Shown: in pieces, positions 11,873-37,200 of the stretch
Layout of the letters: each line of letters begins with the position of its first letter
Numbering within the stretch: the stretch's first letter is position 1
DNA from: Rotaria sp. Silwood1
Lineage: Eukaryota; Rotifera; Eurotatoria; Philodinida; Philodinidae
Length of the DNA stretch: 64,000 nt
Reading direction: 5' to 3'
Assembly: GCA_905250075.1 (NCBI GenBank)
Contig: CAJNOP010000009.1
Span: 1,143,915 to 1,207,914 of the forward strand
Position numbers and translations under genes: made by a program
Notes under the pieces: generated by a model
Told to the model about the DNA's origin: nothing
What the model saw: the letters and a program-made list of their open reading frames with translations, nothing else
The model's database searches: none

Positions 11873-14415
11873 TTTTTTTTCTTTGTGCGCTCTCTATATC
11901 TACAGAGATCTAAAAGACAAAAGTAGTAATTTTACGAAAGATGAATTAGTCTATGCAGATAATAATACATGCTTTATGTACATTTTTGTTTCGTTCCTAA
12001 TCCAATTGTTGGTTAACTGTAACCTACCAGTCATCAATCAAGTCATACAGATGTCACTAGAATCTAGTTCAATATTATACATTATATAGTCATCAATAAT
12101 GAATATTCTAATATTATTCTTTATTTATTCAGACAAATACAATGAAAGATTTTGTTATTTATAGACATTGATTTGTGCAATATTTATGATAATAAAACAT
12201 ATTGTGATGCATTCCGATTACATTGTATAAAGACGGCGTAAAGAATTGATTCTTCGATTATGTTTAACATTTGACTCTTTGCTTAGCTATCATCGGCAAA
12301 AAAGAAAATGATTGATGCGTATTTCCTTTTTTTCTTTTTCTCGTACTCGTTAATTGTCGACGCAAAATTTCTATGCAATCAACACTAGTGGTTTGTTCAA
12401 CAATGGAATGAATGGATGAATAACATCTGGAAAGCAAAAGAAAAAAACTCGGAGAACAAAGACAGCAAAAAAAATGAGTTATTTAGCTTTTAAATATTTT
12501 TTATTTTAACTTCAAAGATAAAATCTTCAAAGTTGTATTCAATCATTATTATCAAGTTTATTTTATGTCTAGAGAAAAAAAAAAGTATGCTACTTTTTCT
12601 TTTTGCAAAGACTTAAAAAACAGGCAACGATATATATTTCATGCCTGGTTCAACTTATTAATTTACAATAGTATTCTATTTCGGTTATAAGTAATACTTT
12701 GTAGAATAGTGACAAAAGAAAAGGAAAATGAGAAAACAATGAAGAGTTCAATATAAGCATTGCTCCATTGCTAACATACGTTTTTGTGTATATATATATA
12801 TATATATAGATATAGATATAAATAGTGTTCTGCCTCATCGAACTGCAACTTTATATTTCTGTAATTTTTCCGTCTATCCATCTTTTAGATTTGTCTAGTA
12901 ACTTTGTCACGAGAGACAGATAGATTTTCTTCTTTATCTCTTCTATTCTTCGTTCCTCTTCACACAATCCACGGCTACTATTCAGATACAATCTATGTTG
13001 TGCTCGTCTTCTTCTTGTTCTCTCAATACTATCGTCGTGTAATTGCCATCACTCGTAGGATAGAGAGAATCTGGTTGGTCTTATTGCATTTTCTGTTACA
13101 TGCATGCACGTTCACATCTATTTTCTTTTACTTGTAATGCCTCTTCAACTAACATTACAGACGAGTAGAAATGATGATAGAAAGATAGATAGTTGTTTCT
13201 GCATGTTATGGATGTGTTTATATAAGTTGTTCATCAGTTACTTTCACGTTTCTTCTTTCAAGAGATGTAGCACGTTCCGGACAAGAGAAAGTAAATGGAA
13301 ATAACTAGTTACATGAAAGAAAATTAACACTCTTCCTTATTTTCTCGTTTCCTTTCTCCTTTTTCTTCGTTTATGACTCTCACTATAATCGTTGTTTGTA
13401 AATATCTATATCTTTATCTATATCTATGTTTATTAATTATATATATCAAGCAACAAAACTTTACTGTTTGCTATAACTGTGGTTTTATTTCTTAATTCTA
13501 TTGTTTTGTTTGTTTTATGAGATTTTACATCAATCAGTCATATCAGTACTAGAACAATCACAGAAATAAAATAAAAACCCTACGAACATATAATATTATG
13601 TATTAAAATGAGACTATGAAAGCAACTTGTAATTCGATCCCAATCGATTCACATATTTTTACATATATTTATATATATATATATTTGTATATAAATATCA
13701 GAAAAAAGTAATGAGATACGACATGAGAACATGATAGACACGTCAAATGTATGTTTAACACAATGATTGTTTTGGTTGACCTCCTAGTACCGATCAGCTC
13801 ATTATGTTAGCCTTTTTTTTTCTACATACTATTAATGAAGAACATGTAACTTGCAATATATCGAGACAAGTTACTTCCTGTTGTCAGTAGCATAAAGATT
13901 CAATTTAAAATTCTCCCTTGCGTACTAGTCGACATTATTCTACGTGATGTAATATCCCAGAAGGCTCGTCTAAGAGGAAATAGAGAATAGAAAAGAAGAT
14001 TGTAGGAAGAAGAGAAAAGTCAATTGACGAATAAGACTAAAATTATCTAGTGCACATTGCAGTTTCTTGTTTGCAAAGAAGCAAATAAAAAAAAGAAGAA
14101 GAAGAAGACGAGAAACAAAAACGATGTCCTCATCATTTTCTATAGTTGTCAAAGGACGACAACGGCAGCATGTGCTACTTGACTCAAGAGAGATTCTCGT
14201 TTATTTCATATCCTTGTAACGCTTTCTGCATATTATTCTGAATAACAAATAATAGAAAATCACGAGCCAGAATATATCTTTCTTCTGTCCATATGAGCTG
14301 GTATACAATTCATTTTGTTGTCTTTCTCGTTGTTTTGTATATTTTACTAATCATCAATGGGTCGAGCTTCTTCTTTTTGTCTTTCTCTTGTAGACAAATA
14401 ATATAAGAAAACAGA
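11873..14415. other. intergenic region between divergent MYND and NALCN genes; microsatellites
   Basis: This 2.5 kb spacer separates two divergently transcribed genes and should hold both promoters. It contains a (TA)n/(GATA)n microsatellite at about 12788-12826, another TATA-rich run near 13655-13700 and pyrimidine-rich tracts. Open frames at 12904-13304 are low-complexity by-products. I could not define a promoter element. Confidence 0.5.
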
Positions 14416-26386
<11,971 letters not shown>

Positions 26387-29237
26387 AGCAACAAATAAAT
26401 GTCAATCAATGTATAACTTCGAATAGATTATATTCAAAATATTGCGGTGCTTGATGTGCTCTTGGGTTGTCTTGTATATTATATGGATTCGTATTCTTGT
26501 AGTCTTTGTTTTTATTTCCGATGTTTCTTTTCGGTTGAAAACACATCTATTCTATTTTTTTTATAAAAACAAAAGATAAATATTGTATGAATTAGACATG
26601 ACACGCTATTGAATATAAAATAAATTGGTAAATTTCTATCTAGATCGTGAATGTAATACAAATTTAAACATGACTATATAGTTTTTTTCAAAATGAAATC
26701 TCAAGAAAATAAAAGTATATTTATATTGATGTAGCGAAATTATAACATTCGTTTACATGTAAAAGTATATAAAGAGTAAATTTATTGTTTGCAAAATAAT
26801 CTATTGATTAAGTATGAAACGAGAATAAATAATAAATTATTTCTTACTCTTTCAATTGAAAGGAAGTAACACCAGTCATAATTCTAGATTGTTACTGATC
26901 GGATATGATGGTTTGTTCAATCTTAGAAAAAGAAAAAGTAAACTACATGAACCAATGATTATTTTTAATGTTAGAGTTCCGTTATTTTCTTGAGTCGATG
27001 CTATCAGAAGGTAAGAATAGGTCTGAAGTTTTTTCAATATCGAACACAATCAGTGACAGAATGTATGATTCTTTAGAATTGCTACTGTTATTACCCACAT
27101 AATCTTCTTTTATATTTCCAAACAGCAATTAATTATCGTAACAGCAATATCGATTTATAGGATTTAACCACAAAATATTATTCTAGCCCTGATGTCAATT
27201 GATATATTATTTTTGTTCTGTTATTTTCATAGATTCTAAAACATATTCATTCAGAATAAGGCATTTTTCACCTGAAGATCTACAGATAGACAATATGAAG
27301 AACTATTACACGCCTACAAAGTGTTAGCATCTTTTAACAGGATATTCTTCATCGGAAATATTTTAAAATCGGGAAACTATAATTATTCCAAACATGATTT
27401 ACGTTTTAATAAATATGATAATTTTCTCATTGTTAAAAAGAAGAGGAAAAGATTGAAATACTCCTTCACTTTTTTATTTCAAAAACAGAAATACTAATAC
27501 TATCATGTTGGATATCATTATGTACAGAAAATCTCGAGTGTAGAAAATAATGAATAGTTTCGTCACTCTTCAGAAGTCTATAAAAGAAACATGAAGAACA
27601 AACAAAAATTACTCTTAATTTTGCATTTCATTTTCATATATACATATCTATTAAGATTCAAATGTTCGTCATTTAATAAAAAGAACTAATAGCATGATAT
27701 TTCGCTCTCTTTGGAACATTTTCGATTTTTGACAATGATATCATCAATGTATTTGAAACTTTTACCACAGATATATACAGCGAAGAGGATGGAGGAACGT
27801 GTTCAAGAAGAAATTTTTGAAGAATCGTTTCGCGTTTTTTTATCAAGAAAACTCTCATTTTCTATACGACCGAACCTTGCCAGATTGCAAGTTCCTTTCG
27901 AACTGTATTCGCTATGGTTGAACATGTTTATCACAGAAACTTGAAAATATTTTCTTCAGATAAAATCGAATATGTTTTTTTTTTGATTTTCGTAGAAACC
28001 CAGGATTTTCTCGAAAAAATCGAGAAAACTTTCTTTAAGACTTGTTAGTTATTTCTATATTCACGATACTCTGTTTGTGGTAAAAAATTCGTGTTGATTA
28101 CCTATAACTTTTTGAGAAACAAAAATGATCAAAAAAAGGAGTACACTTAGTGAAAACGCGAGACAAAAAAATCAATTATTTTCTACTTTGATTCTGAGAA
28201 TGGCACTTTTTTTGTAAATGTAAGATTTTATTAACACTTTACATCTAAACAAATTTTATCTGAATTTTATCTGAAACAAATGTTTTTCATGAGTGAGAGA
28301 ACAATTGAATTCTAAGTATTATTATCTCTCAAAGATAATAGCTAACAAGCGGGAAAACATTATTCACCACCGAGTTCCACGGATACTAATTCTATTGTAT
28401 CACGCTAAATAATCATATTTGTAAATCTCTCTGTAAAAACACTATTAAGTACGTATGGCTCTACAGGTATGTGACACTACTATTATGGTATTTGAACCGT
28501 ACTTCAATGCAACTAAAGCCATATTAAATCCCGAGTACTTTCCATAATTTCTAATTTTCTATCGATTGAAAAGGAATGACAACTACAACTCACTTCTCTA
28601 AATGCAAAAAGAGTCCTATAAATTACTTCTCTCTAGGCCAATGTTACAATTAAATATTTTATAAAGTACAAAAATTAACACAATAAACTTTTTGATTTCG
28701 AAAATTACCATTCAGTACTTTCAAGAAGATTGAAAGTCGTTCGAATTTCTTTCTGAAGGCTCAAAAGTACAACAAAGTATTTTTAAAAAGTGTAAAAATT
28801 AGAATAACAAAGTTCATAAGTGAAAAATGGTGTGAAAATTTAATTTATTTTACTTTATTAATACTTGAAGTATTTCAAAATGGGTTTTCGTCTTTTTACA
28901 TGGGAATCACACAGCCTCATTCGAGGACGACATGAAACAATAGTTCATCAGTCAGTTTTCCACTGACTGAGAGACTTCTGAAATCAAATCTTCAACAAAT
29001 AAAATACTTTTTCTCTCAAATTTCTCTACAGTCACTTTCATGAAACAAAATCATTTTTCGAGTGACTGAAAAAAATTAATGTCTATTTCAACATCCAAGT
29101 ATCCAATGCACTCTAGTTCAATACTGAAAAGTACATATTGGTGCTCAATAAATTTATTTCAAGCATTAATTTGTTTACGACACTAATTGAGAATTGCACT
29201 CTGTTCTATTAGAACACATACACTAAGAAATTCACTG
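26387..29237. other. intergenic, no gene seen
   Basis: AT-rich spacer between the convergent 3' ends of NALCN and the F37C4.5-like pseudogene. The first few hundred bases should include the NALCN 3' UTR. The open frame at 27711-27944 shows no domain and no splice-linked continuation. Confidence 0.55.
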
Positions 29238-31152
29238 TTACTCTTCTTTGAATTCCACATGTTTTTCTTTTGGCCATTCGAGTGTATACTCTAATGTACA
29301 TTGAAATTCTTCATGCGCCTGCAATACACATTTCCATTCCAAATTGTTTCTATCGTTCATTTTCACCGTGCAGTTTCGTGCGTAAGCCTTTTGCCGTAGA
29401 TCAGGTGTGATTAACTTCACTTTGATCTTTTCATCCGAAGATAGAGGCACTTGTTCGTAGACGAACACTGTGATCTCGGTTGATTTCGTGTTCACAATCT
29501 TTGTCTCATGACGTATCGTCTCATGATGTACTTTCGAGATGAGACCTTGAGTATCAACCATTTTCTTGACTGGTTTGTATTTCCACTTTGACACTGATAT
29601 CTATGCCCAATGGAAGATCGAATGTGTCATCAACACAAACATTATCGATTGAGCTGTGTGTGACAAAATTATTGTCCATAACTATACAGATACGGATCCA
29701 GCAAGAAGTGGCTTATCGGAAGTATTCACTGTTGACGCTTTGAGATACGCATGAAGTGACATTTTTGGCACAACCGTATATATGAATGTTGAAGTAAGAT
29801 CTAGAACACCAATTGTGACCTTGTGTGGTTTCCCCTAGTAGAAATAAATAATATACAAAAACATTCGACATCACTGGATAGAATATTTACATCAGAATCG
29901 ATCGTTGATTGAGGAGGAATGACAAAACCGGTACTAGACATGCTAGCTTCAGTTTTAGAGGCGAGAACATTGACTTGTGCCTTAGCATATTCTTCACCTT
30001 GGTTTTCAATGGTCAAATCATCAGCGAGTGATAATTTACCACAATATGACTTGAATGCAGCTTTTGAGAGCTTAATAGACTCACTCTGAACATCTAATAA
30101 GCATTGTACATGTACACAATTGTCCATATTCATTGTCTCTGCTCGAAGAGTCCGCTTGGAGTAAGTAACCGATGGTTTGTAATAATTGATTTTTAGTGTG
30201 CTCAATTTCGGTGGGGCTCCACCTAAAGACTGTTGCAGTAGACAACGATACATTTGTATCAACCCAGTTCTCTTGACTTTTATTTACCTAAAGATCAGCA
30301 AGATCCATGAAATACTTGTAACTCAATGAAAATTCGACTACTTATAATAATTCCATAATACGTTAACTGTGTTCGCTGTCGATCTGCTTCGACACTACTG
30401 ACACGAACATCGTAATTGGCACTCAAAGAACAATTTCCAATCAAATAGGAAACTTCGAGTGCTACATCAATTTTATCACTAGCTATATGAACTGTGATCG
30501 TCACTTCTTGACATGTCTTTCTTCGACACGCTTGAGCTGCAGCGCCATGTTGATTGATTTGAGATTTCAAAGCTTCTTGATGAGCATTCAATTTCTTGAC
30601 TTCCTCTTCTTCGTGAACTGTTTCATCATCGAGTTTTAATAGTATTTTGTGATAGAACTCAAGAAATTGCTGCATATTCTCCATATCATTGGTCGAGCAA
30701 GGTCCATCTTGGTCCATTAATTTGACTGAGCATCCATTGAGCCATTCCCGTTGTTTCGTAAGTCGTACCAATTCGCGCTTATGAGTCTCTATGCCAGTTT
30801 GCACGTTTTCAAGTTCACTTTGAAGATGATCAAGAGATGTCAAATACGATGACAGAGCAACATCTTCATGTCGTATTTGATATAAGACTTCAAGAATGGT
30901 GCAAGCTTTACCTGTTCCACCACGGACATGAAACGATGTTTCATCCACAAAGGTTGAAAAACCACCGAGCACGAGATCATATGTACCTTCGACATCGAAA
31001 TGGTGTCGTAGGATTCGTGTCACTTCTGCACGATGATTGTAGACAGTAACATACTGAATAGGACATTGCTGATCGACATCGAAGCGAACAATAGGAGTTT
31101 TCACAGCTGTTACTGGTACGACCAACGTGTTTGTCGTTGTTGTTTCAGCCAT
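29238..31152 (-). pseudogene. decayed F37C4.5-like protein (DUF4140/DUF4139, mucoidy-inhibitor A family)
   Basis: The first 811 bases read cleanly from ATG at 31152: an N-terminal DUF4140 (PIQYVTVYNHRAEVTRIL), a coiled coil, then the start of DUF4139 ending in QLTYYGII. Downstream, homology continues in broken frames. A 54-bp intron (30341-30288) joins out of frame with the best-matching ENWVDTNVSLSTAT. At about 30235 the frame must shift to read LGGAPPKLSTLKINYY. A second intron (29890-29835) is intact. An in-frame TAG at 29694-29692 interrupts the block before MDNNFVTHSSIDNV. A further one-base shift at about 29583 is needed to reach YKPVKKMVDTQGL and the stop at 29238. Three or four lesions in about 1 kb argue for a pseudogene, though clustered assembly errors would look the same. 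The function of this family is poorly known. Confidence 0.75.
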
Positions 31153-31618
31153 GGTAAGTTAAACGAATGAATACGTTGTGCTTTTTGCGTTCTATGTATC
31201 GTAATTACTCGATGCTTTGCAATTTTTTTCCTCGTTTTAAATACTGAAATCAAAGGGAAAAAAAAGTAGGCCAGAGAACAGTATCGAATACATGAATCAG
31301 TCAGACTGCACGAGAATATCCCGTAAATACTTGTAAGGTTGTATGGAGAATGATAGTCACGATGGGAAGGAACAAAAATGAGTCATTATGGGATAATATC
31401 GGTGTTATTATCGATGTGTGAATGAATAGCACAGCTTTCATAATATTAGAAGAAAAAGATCAATGAAAAAGAATTTAATAATCAAACAAAAATAAATTGT
31501 TGTATTTTATAAAGCGATGTTGCTTGTGTATGAAAATAATATTTTCCCAACACTTTCGTGTGTCACAGCTGATTTCTCTATGCTATTCTCATATATTCAT
31601 TAGTCTTAATGCATAAAT
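31153..31618. other. upstream of the F37C4.5-like pseudogene
   Basis: AT-rich sequence with no supported gene. It would hold the original promoter of the decayed gene. Confidence 0.5.
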
Positions 31619-32606
31619 AACATATGATGCAAAAGTAATGGGACAAGTGTTAGTACTTATTTCTCTTCGATACAGGGATGCTGAAAGAAAAGTTTATTTT
31701 ATCAGAAGATATAGAATTTTTTCCTCTTTCGAATCATATAAATTTTCTTTTTCTAACTAATTGGTAGACGAAAGAACGCAACAGAAAAAAAGAGAGACTC
31801 TTAAAAAGAATCTGCACTTTTCGTGAAATTTAGAAAAACGGCGCAAAATGTTGTTTTCTTTAATTCTTTTACAAATATGTTTTCAAACGAATATTCTCTT
31901 ACTAGCTATTTAATAGAAAATTTTCTCCTCTTTCGAACAGTGTATGATTTATATTCGATGCATATTTCTAAATGAAATGAAAGAAGAAAAAGAGAGAAAC
32001 ATTCGAACGCAATAAATTTACATGTTTTTACATGAACCTATTTAAAACATCTTGTTTAGCGACAATTAATGCCATATTTATGAACTCATTGAAAAGATCT
32101 TGTCAAACCGTGTACACTTCGAATTTTATGAGCTTGTTGAGAACGTCTCGTAAAACGACAGCTAAATGTGATTTACAAATATTTATAAGATATTTTTAAC
32201 GAATTCATATAAAAATTATGGATTTACTGCGGGAATGTTTTTCTTTATTTTCGTCTCGTTTCACTCACTAATATGTAACAAATATAGATCTTTCACAGTT
32301 CGAAAAAGAAGAAAATTTCCTATTCACTGATAAAAAAACGTGTTCTTTTCAGGGCCCATTTATCGAAGAGATATAAGGAGCGATGTTTTGTGCACTCTTT
32401 TCATAGGAAAGTGCAGATTCTTGTTAAGGACTCCGCTCTATTCTGTTATGTTCTTTCTTTTATGAGTCTGTTCTAAAAATAAGTTATATGCAATTTGAAA
32501 TAGGGAAAAGTCTCAATCTTCCAGCAAGAAAATTTTTCTTTCAGTATCCTTCTATTGAAGAATGATAAGCACCGATATTTTGTTTGGTTACTTTCGTGTC
32601 ATATTT
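31619..32606. repeat. ~1 kb imperfect palindrome
   Basis: The left half, read forward, matches the reverse complement of the right half along most of its length. Matching blocks include AAGAATCTGCACTTT (left near 31807, right near 32410) and gatgctgaaag / gatactgaaag. AATTTTCTCCTCTTTCGAAC pairs with AATTTTCTTCTTTTTCGAAC. TTTTTACATGAACC pairs with TTTTTATATGAATT near the centre. The arms are each close to 490 bp and visibly diverged. The region also has short ATGAACT-type internal repeats about 49 bp apart near the axis. No protein is encoded. Confidence 0.75.
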
Positions 32607-33666
32607 TACTTTAAAAATGTCGCTCTATACTTCGTTAATAAAATTAAATTTTCTTCCGAACAGAGAAATAGTTTTGCTTGATTTTTTTGGGATATCACTC
32701 CACTCTATGAGCTGAAAAACAAGGTAAAATTTTTCTGTTAAATGATTCAGTTTTCATTGAATTAAAGCAATAACAACACTGAAAAAAATCACTTTGCATT
32801 CAGCTTGCACATCATCTTTTTTTATTTTGTGTAGATTTCCGTATTAACAAGCTTTATGAAACAAATCTCTTTTACTTTTAATATGATTTTCCCCTATTTG
32901 TTCTCTTTAATATCCAATCTTCTTTGTTCATATCTCTCAGAAACTAAAACAAATAAAAACTTGATTTTTCCAGAATTGAATGATCGTATTTAGACTAGGA
33001 AAATAAAAATATGTCATCGTAATTGGTTGAGTAGAACTCGACTCACATAGATTCTTCTTTTCGAGACACAATGGTACAACAGGTATGCATGTCGCTCGTG
33101 TTGATTACGGCCTAGGGTGATCAACATCTATGCAATGACCCTGTCCAAGTTGACAACATTCGAAATAATCTTCTAACAAGTTTTGAAACAGATCTAGTTA
33201 AGGTTATATAGACATAAACCTACTACTGTTACCATAGATAAATCTGAGCTGCACGTCTGTCAGGTGGGATGACAGACGTCAGCAGACTATGCGATCAAAT
33301 CTGAAATATTCAGTCAGCAGTACTTCTGGTTTTCATGTTCTGGTCATGAACAGTGATGAGTGTGGACTTTTGATGAAGAGATTCTTTACACCAGTCCACA
33401 TATCTCCAAACAATTCCATATTCCAATTTCATCATAACCATTTTGTCTATTTCATGCTTAAATTCCTGACCGCTTTTCTCTCATTCGACAAATTCAAAAT
33501 TCAATTTCAATCGATTAAGACTTTTTTAAAATTTATTTTATTTTTACTTGTGTCATCTCAAATGTTTATTCCGTATATATGATGATGATTAGTAAAAGAA
33601 TAGAATGATGTAGATTAAAATAAATCAATCATTCCATTCGATTGTCTTGATCAGTAGCAAGTTATT
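32607..33666. other. intergenic, includes a short strong hairpin
   Basis: No supported gene. A stem of ten perfect pairs (ACGTCTGTCA at 33253-33262 with TGACAGACGT at 33270-33279, extended by GCTG/CAGC) stands out. The open frame at 33289-33582 has no recognisable features. Confidence 0.5.
33249..33283. repeat. short hairpin
   Basis: Inverted repeat with a 7-base loop (ggtggga) and a 14-pair stem with one bulged base. It could be a transposon terminal hairpin or a transcript structure. No CTRR-type end follows directly. Confidence 0.55.
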
Positions 33667-34266
33667 TCACTTTTTGCCTCTTCGTGGTGCTGATCTGAGT
33701 TCTTTGGCAGTTAATGCAAGAAGATACAATGCGTCGGGAAACTTAATGGAGAATATATCCATATTGTATTTTGCCGTCCACAATCTTGATGCGGGTCGTT
33801 GTTTGAACTGAGCTAAGAGCTCAGTACGACCTTTTTCATAAAATTCGTTAGGAAGAATATCGGGTTTGCTTTTCAATATTATACATGTTCCATTCCAATG
33901 GATGGTAAATTCGCTCATTCGCCAAGTGGATGTTTCTGTAATATTTCCACTGATCCACTTATTGGATGATAGATCAAGAAGTGAAATATCAGCACCATAT
34001 TTCAGCAGTGATGGTCGACCAGTTAATTTACCCACGACTTGCTTTGATGGATTAGCCACTATTTCATTGTTATGTCGAAAACCAAATCGAGATTCGATAC
34101 GATATATTAGTTGTTTTTCAGTTATATCATAAACTGAAAACTCGCGTGATATGACTCCCGAAAAGAAATCTTTTTTGACCATATAGCTGTGAGGGTATGG
34201 GTGAACGTAAGCAATCATATTAACCATCAACACTAGAATCAACACAGCCAAAGTATCAGCTAACAT
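33667..34266 (-). CDS. LURP-one-related / tubby-C-terminal-like domain protein
   Basis: A single-exon frame of 199 residues. It starts with a hydrophobic segment (LAVLILVLMVNMIAYVHP) that could be a signal peptide or anchor. The body has the LOR-type pattern YMVKKDFFSGVISREFSVYD, then QLIYRIESR, VVGKLTGRPSLLKYGADISL and a C-terminal RLWTAKYNMDIFSIKFPDAL. This matches the repeated beta strands of the LURP-one/tubby C-terminal/scramblase barrel. Members with known roles bind membranes or phosphoinositides; the substrate here is unknown. The lack of introns is unusual next to its intron-rich neighbours and might reflect retroposition. The basic end (RSAPRRGKK) is intact. The family assignment rests on pattern, not alignment. 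Confidence 0.6.
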   Translation of the reverse strand: MLADTLAVLILVLMVNMIAYVHPYPHSYMVKKDFFSGVISREFSVYDITEKQLIYRIESRFGFRHNNEIVANPSKQVVGKLTGRPSLLKYGADISLLDLSSNKWISGNITETSTWRMSEFTIHWNGTCIILKSKPDILPNEFYEKGRTELLAQFKQRPASRLWTAKYNMDIFSIKFPDALYLLALTAKELRSAPRRGKK

Positions 34267-37200
34267 TGTGCTTATGTTAAACTTAATGGATTAGAATGTG
34301 CACATAAAAAAATAACTAAGTGGGTTTTTATCATGATGGTATTAATGAATCATACGTAGTCGGTTTACACCATCGAACCTTATGTCAATACTTATCGATA
34401 ATGAGACAACATGTCAAAGAAAATACTTCGTAAAAAGCTGATGCATACATCTGTTTGTTTGAATTCTCTAAGGCAATCCAATTGAATAAATGGAAGATAA
34501 AAGTGAGAGTAAGATTTTATTGAAACTTTTGAAATCATACGCTTATTAATTTGTTTAAAAATGATTATTTGACGCATGCCATTCGTTTAATATCACATAA
34601 ATATATAAAAATGAAACTGTTTTCTTGAAGAAATGCTATTCTCGGTGAAGCTTACAGAGACTTACTAGATCAATGTAGCATTTGAAACATCTACTCATTC
34701 TGAGCCATCAGTTGATCATAACTAAACAATCGCGTGCAAAAGATTTCTACAATCTTTTTTTTGTATACATTGCAATAGAATTGTAACAAATATACAAAAA
34801 ATTTACTTCATGAGTAGCTGTTATCACAGTTATAAATTTCTGGAAAGACTTAAACGCAGAACGAAAACTGGGGTGTGACTGTGGGTGAAGAGAAGGTTTA
34901 TAACAGGACACACACCATAATCTCAAGATTGAATGATCTGTGCTCTGAAAAAGGAAACGATGAAAACAAAAAAAGATCTCCTAAAGATCGAATATACAAT
35001 CAATGGTATTTTTGAAAAATGTTCAACAAATACTCTCAGTTATAGATACGAGTTTGATCTTTCGTATCGTTCCTGAGCTTCTGTAGAAATATATTAAGTT
35101 AGTAGATGACAGAATTTGCTTTTCTACAGTAAATACTAGTCAATTAATATAAGGCTAATAATCATGAGATGCCATCAACGAAACTTTCTCAAATAATTTA
35201 TCAATTGAAATCAAACGAATGTGTTCAGAAAATTCCTATAAAAGATGAGGTGATAACAAGGATGACATTACTCGATCGACAAAGAAGACACAATCGTGGT
35301 TCTTTTTGAAAAATTGTTCCAAATAATTTGTTGCAAATTATTTTTTTTTCGCCTTGCTCAGTTGACTATGAACAGCTAACACATGCTTAGCTGGCTACAA
35401 TTCATTCTACATGTCGTTCGTTTCTTCACGAGGAATTTTCAGGGCATCTTGAAATATTCTTGATTCGTGTAAAAAAAAAGTGGACTTCGGTCTGGTTTTA
35501 TTTCTTATCATTTTGGTTTGTGATTCTTTGTGGCGCCAATATAGAAGTTCAACCTTGTTGAATTCATCCTACACCACAATTCTATGTACTACAAGAAGGT
35601 CTTGTCTCTTCAACGCAATATTCTGATACATGTGTAACATTTTGGTGAGTTTTGGGTATGCATAATTGAACTTGGATGACATGTCTCGGTTCATTCTGCG
35701 TCTAGCCACGTTATGATTCGAATTTGGACGAATAATCATGTACAACACATCGAAAAGTGTTGTACGAATTATTGTTGATGTCAATCGAGAATCATAACAA
35801 TGACTTAGTAGATCCCATGCTAATAAATATATTCAAACAACAATTGTGGAATAATTTGAACAAATTAATATTAGTTCAGAAAAAAAATTGTAGCCACTAA
35901 ATAGTTTTTCCGCATTTGAATTTCATAGAGATATGTTTGAACTTCATTGGAATATTTCTATAGGATCTTTTAATTTCAGAACAACAGTGTTAATCAAAGA
36001 ATATCGTTCAACGAATGTGTCTATAAATGAATGTTTGTTTTTCGTTAAATCTTGCGTATAATTTTTTAATCTGAAAGTGTCGAACTAAGAAGAGTTCACA
36101 CAAATTTTGATCGGACATACACAATTTCTTGATGCTATCCTTCTTAAAATATCTATGTCATTGATCATTTACAATATTTGACAATTGACGAACTATATAT
36201 ATATGCGTAATGAATAGTGCTGGTCTCGATTATATTGCTGTGAGTGATGTGCACGATTGACGGAGTAATAAATGTAGAAAAATATAGTATACATCAATTA
36301 TAAACATCGTCCAGAGTTACCATGCAATATTTCTTCTGAATCAGCTTTTGCAAATCCACCTACTACTTGAAAGCATTACGCAGCTCTCACACTCATTGTT
36401 TTAGTTTTGTTTTTTGAATTCTTGAAGAAAAGCATACTTTTTTTACTCGTACTTCTTTAACCGGTTCACATATTTTCTGCAAAGTAAGAAGGATATCAAA
36501 TAGTGACAAAATCTGCCTCTCCCAAATTCTGATGTCCTATTTTCCACCACTAGCCAAACGGAATTCAAAGAAGATTTGTATTTGTGCGAAGGAGCACTTT
36601 CCGGAATACTTGGTTTCTACAAGTAATCGAAGTATATACAATCGATAGCTATACATGGGTTGATGCTTCTCAGTGAACATTTAGACATTTCTTTGCATCA
36701 GTTCTACAAGATCCTAAAAACATGTCGAAAACTACTTTTCCCAAGGAGCATATTGCTATATTATCTCGACATAGTTGGTAGAATTCATAAATATTTCGCT
36801 AAAAATTCAATCATCTGATTGAAACGTCTAGGTATCTTCAGAATCAGGTCTTAAATGTTAGAAGAAAAGTTGAATTTCGCAAGATTAGTGCATTATTGAA
36901 CAATTGTTAGAAAACTGTGTTTCTTTTCCTTGTGTCACCCTATTTTATTTGTATTAGTGTTTTCATTACTTAATATGGAATTTAACTATCGTAATGTTGT
37001 TTGGATAGTGAGAAAATTGACTGGAACACGAATAATGACCAATGAGAACTATTATTAACTGAACTTCGAAGAAAAAATCTTGAAACGTAAAACTCCAGCA
37101 ATAAAAAATTTCAAAAAAATGTTTCTATCGTCGAGATTTTTGCTTGCAAGATTCTAACATAATGCCACAAGTTGATGTCGACTGATGCCTTTGAGAATGA

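Noticed and set aside
12650..12838. Open frame with a repeated Tyr-Ile run
   Set aside because: It is the translation of a TA/GATA microsatellite.
12904..13304. Two overlapping plus-strand open frames upstream of NALCN
   Set aside because: Low-complexity pyrimidine-rich sequence; not linked in phase to NALCN exon 1, which has its own good ATG.
35569..35784. Minus-strand frame of 71 codons with balanced codons
   Set aside because: No domain recognised and no linked exons; kept only as a note in the region entry.
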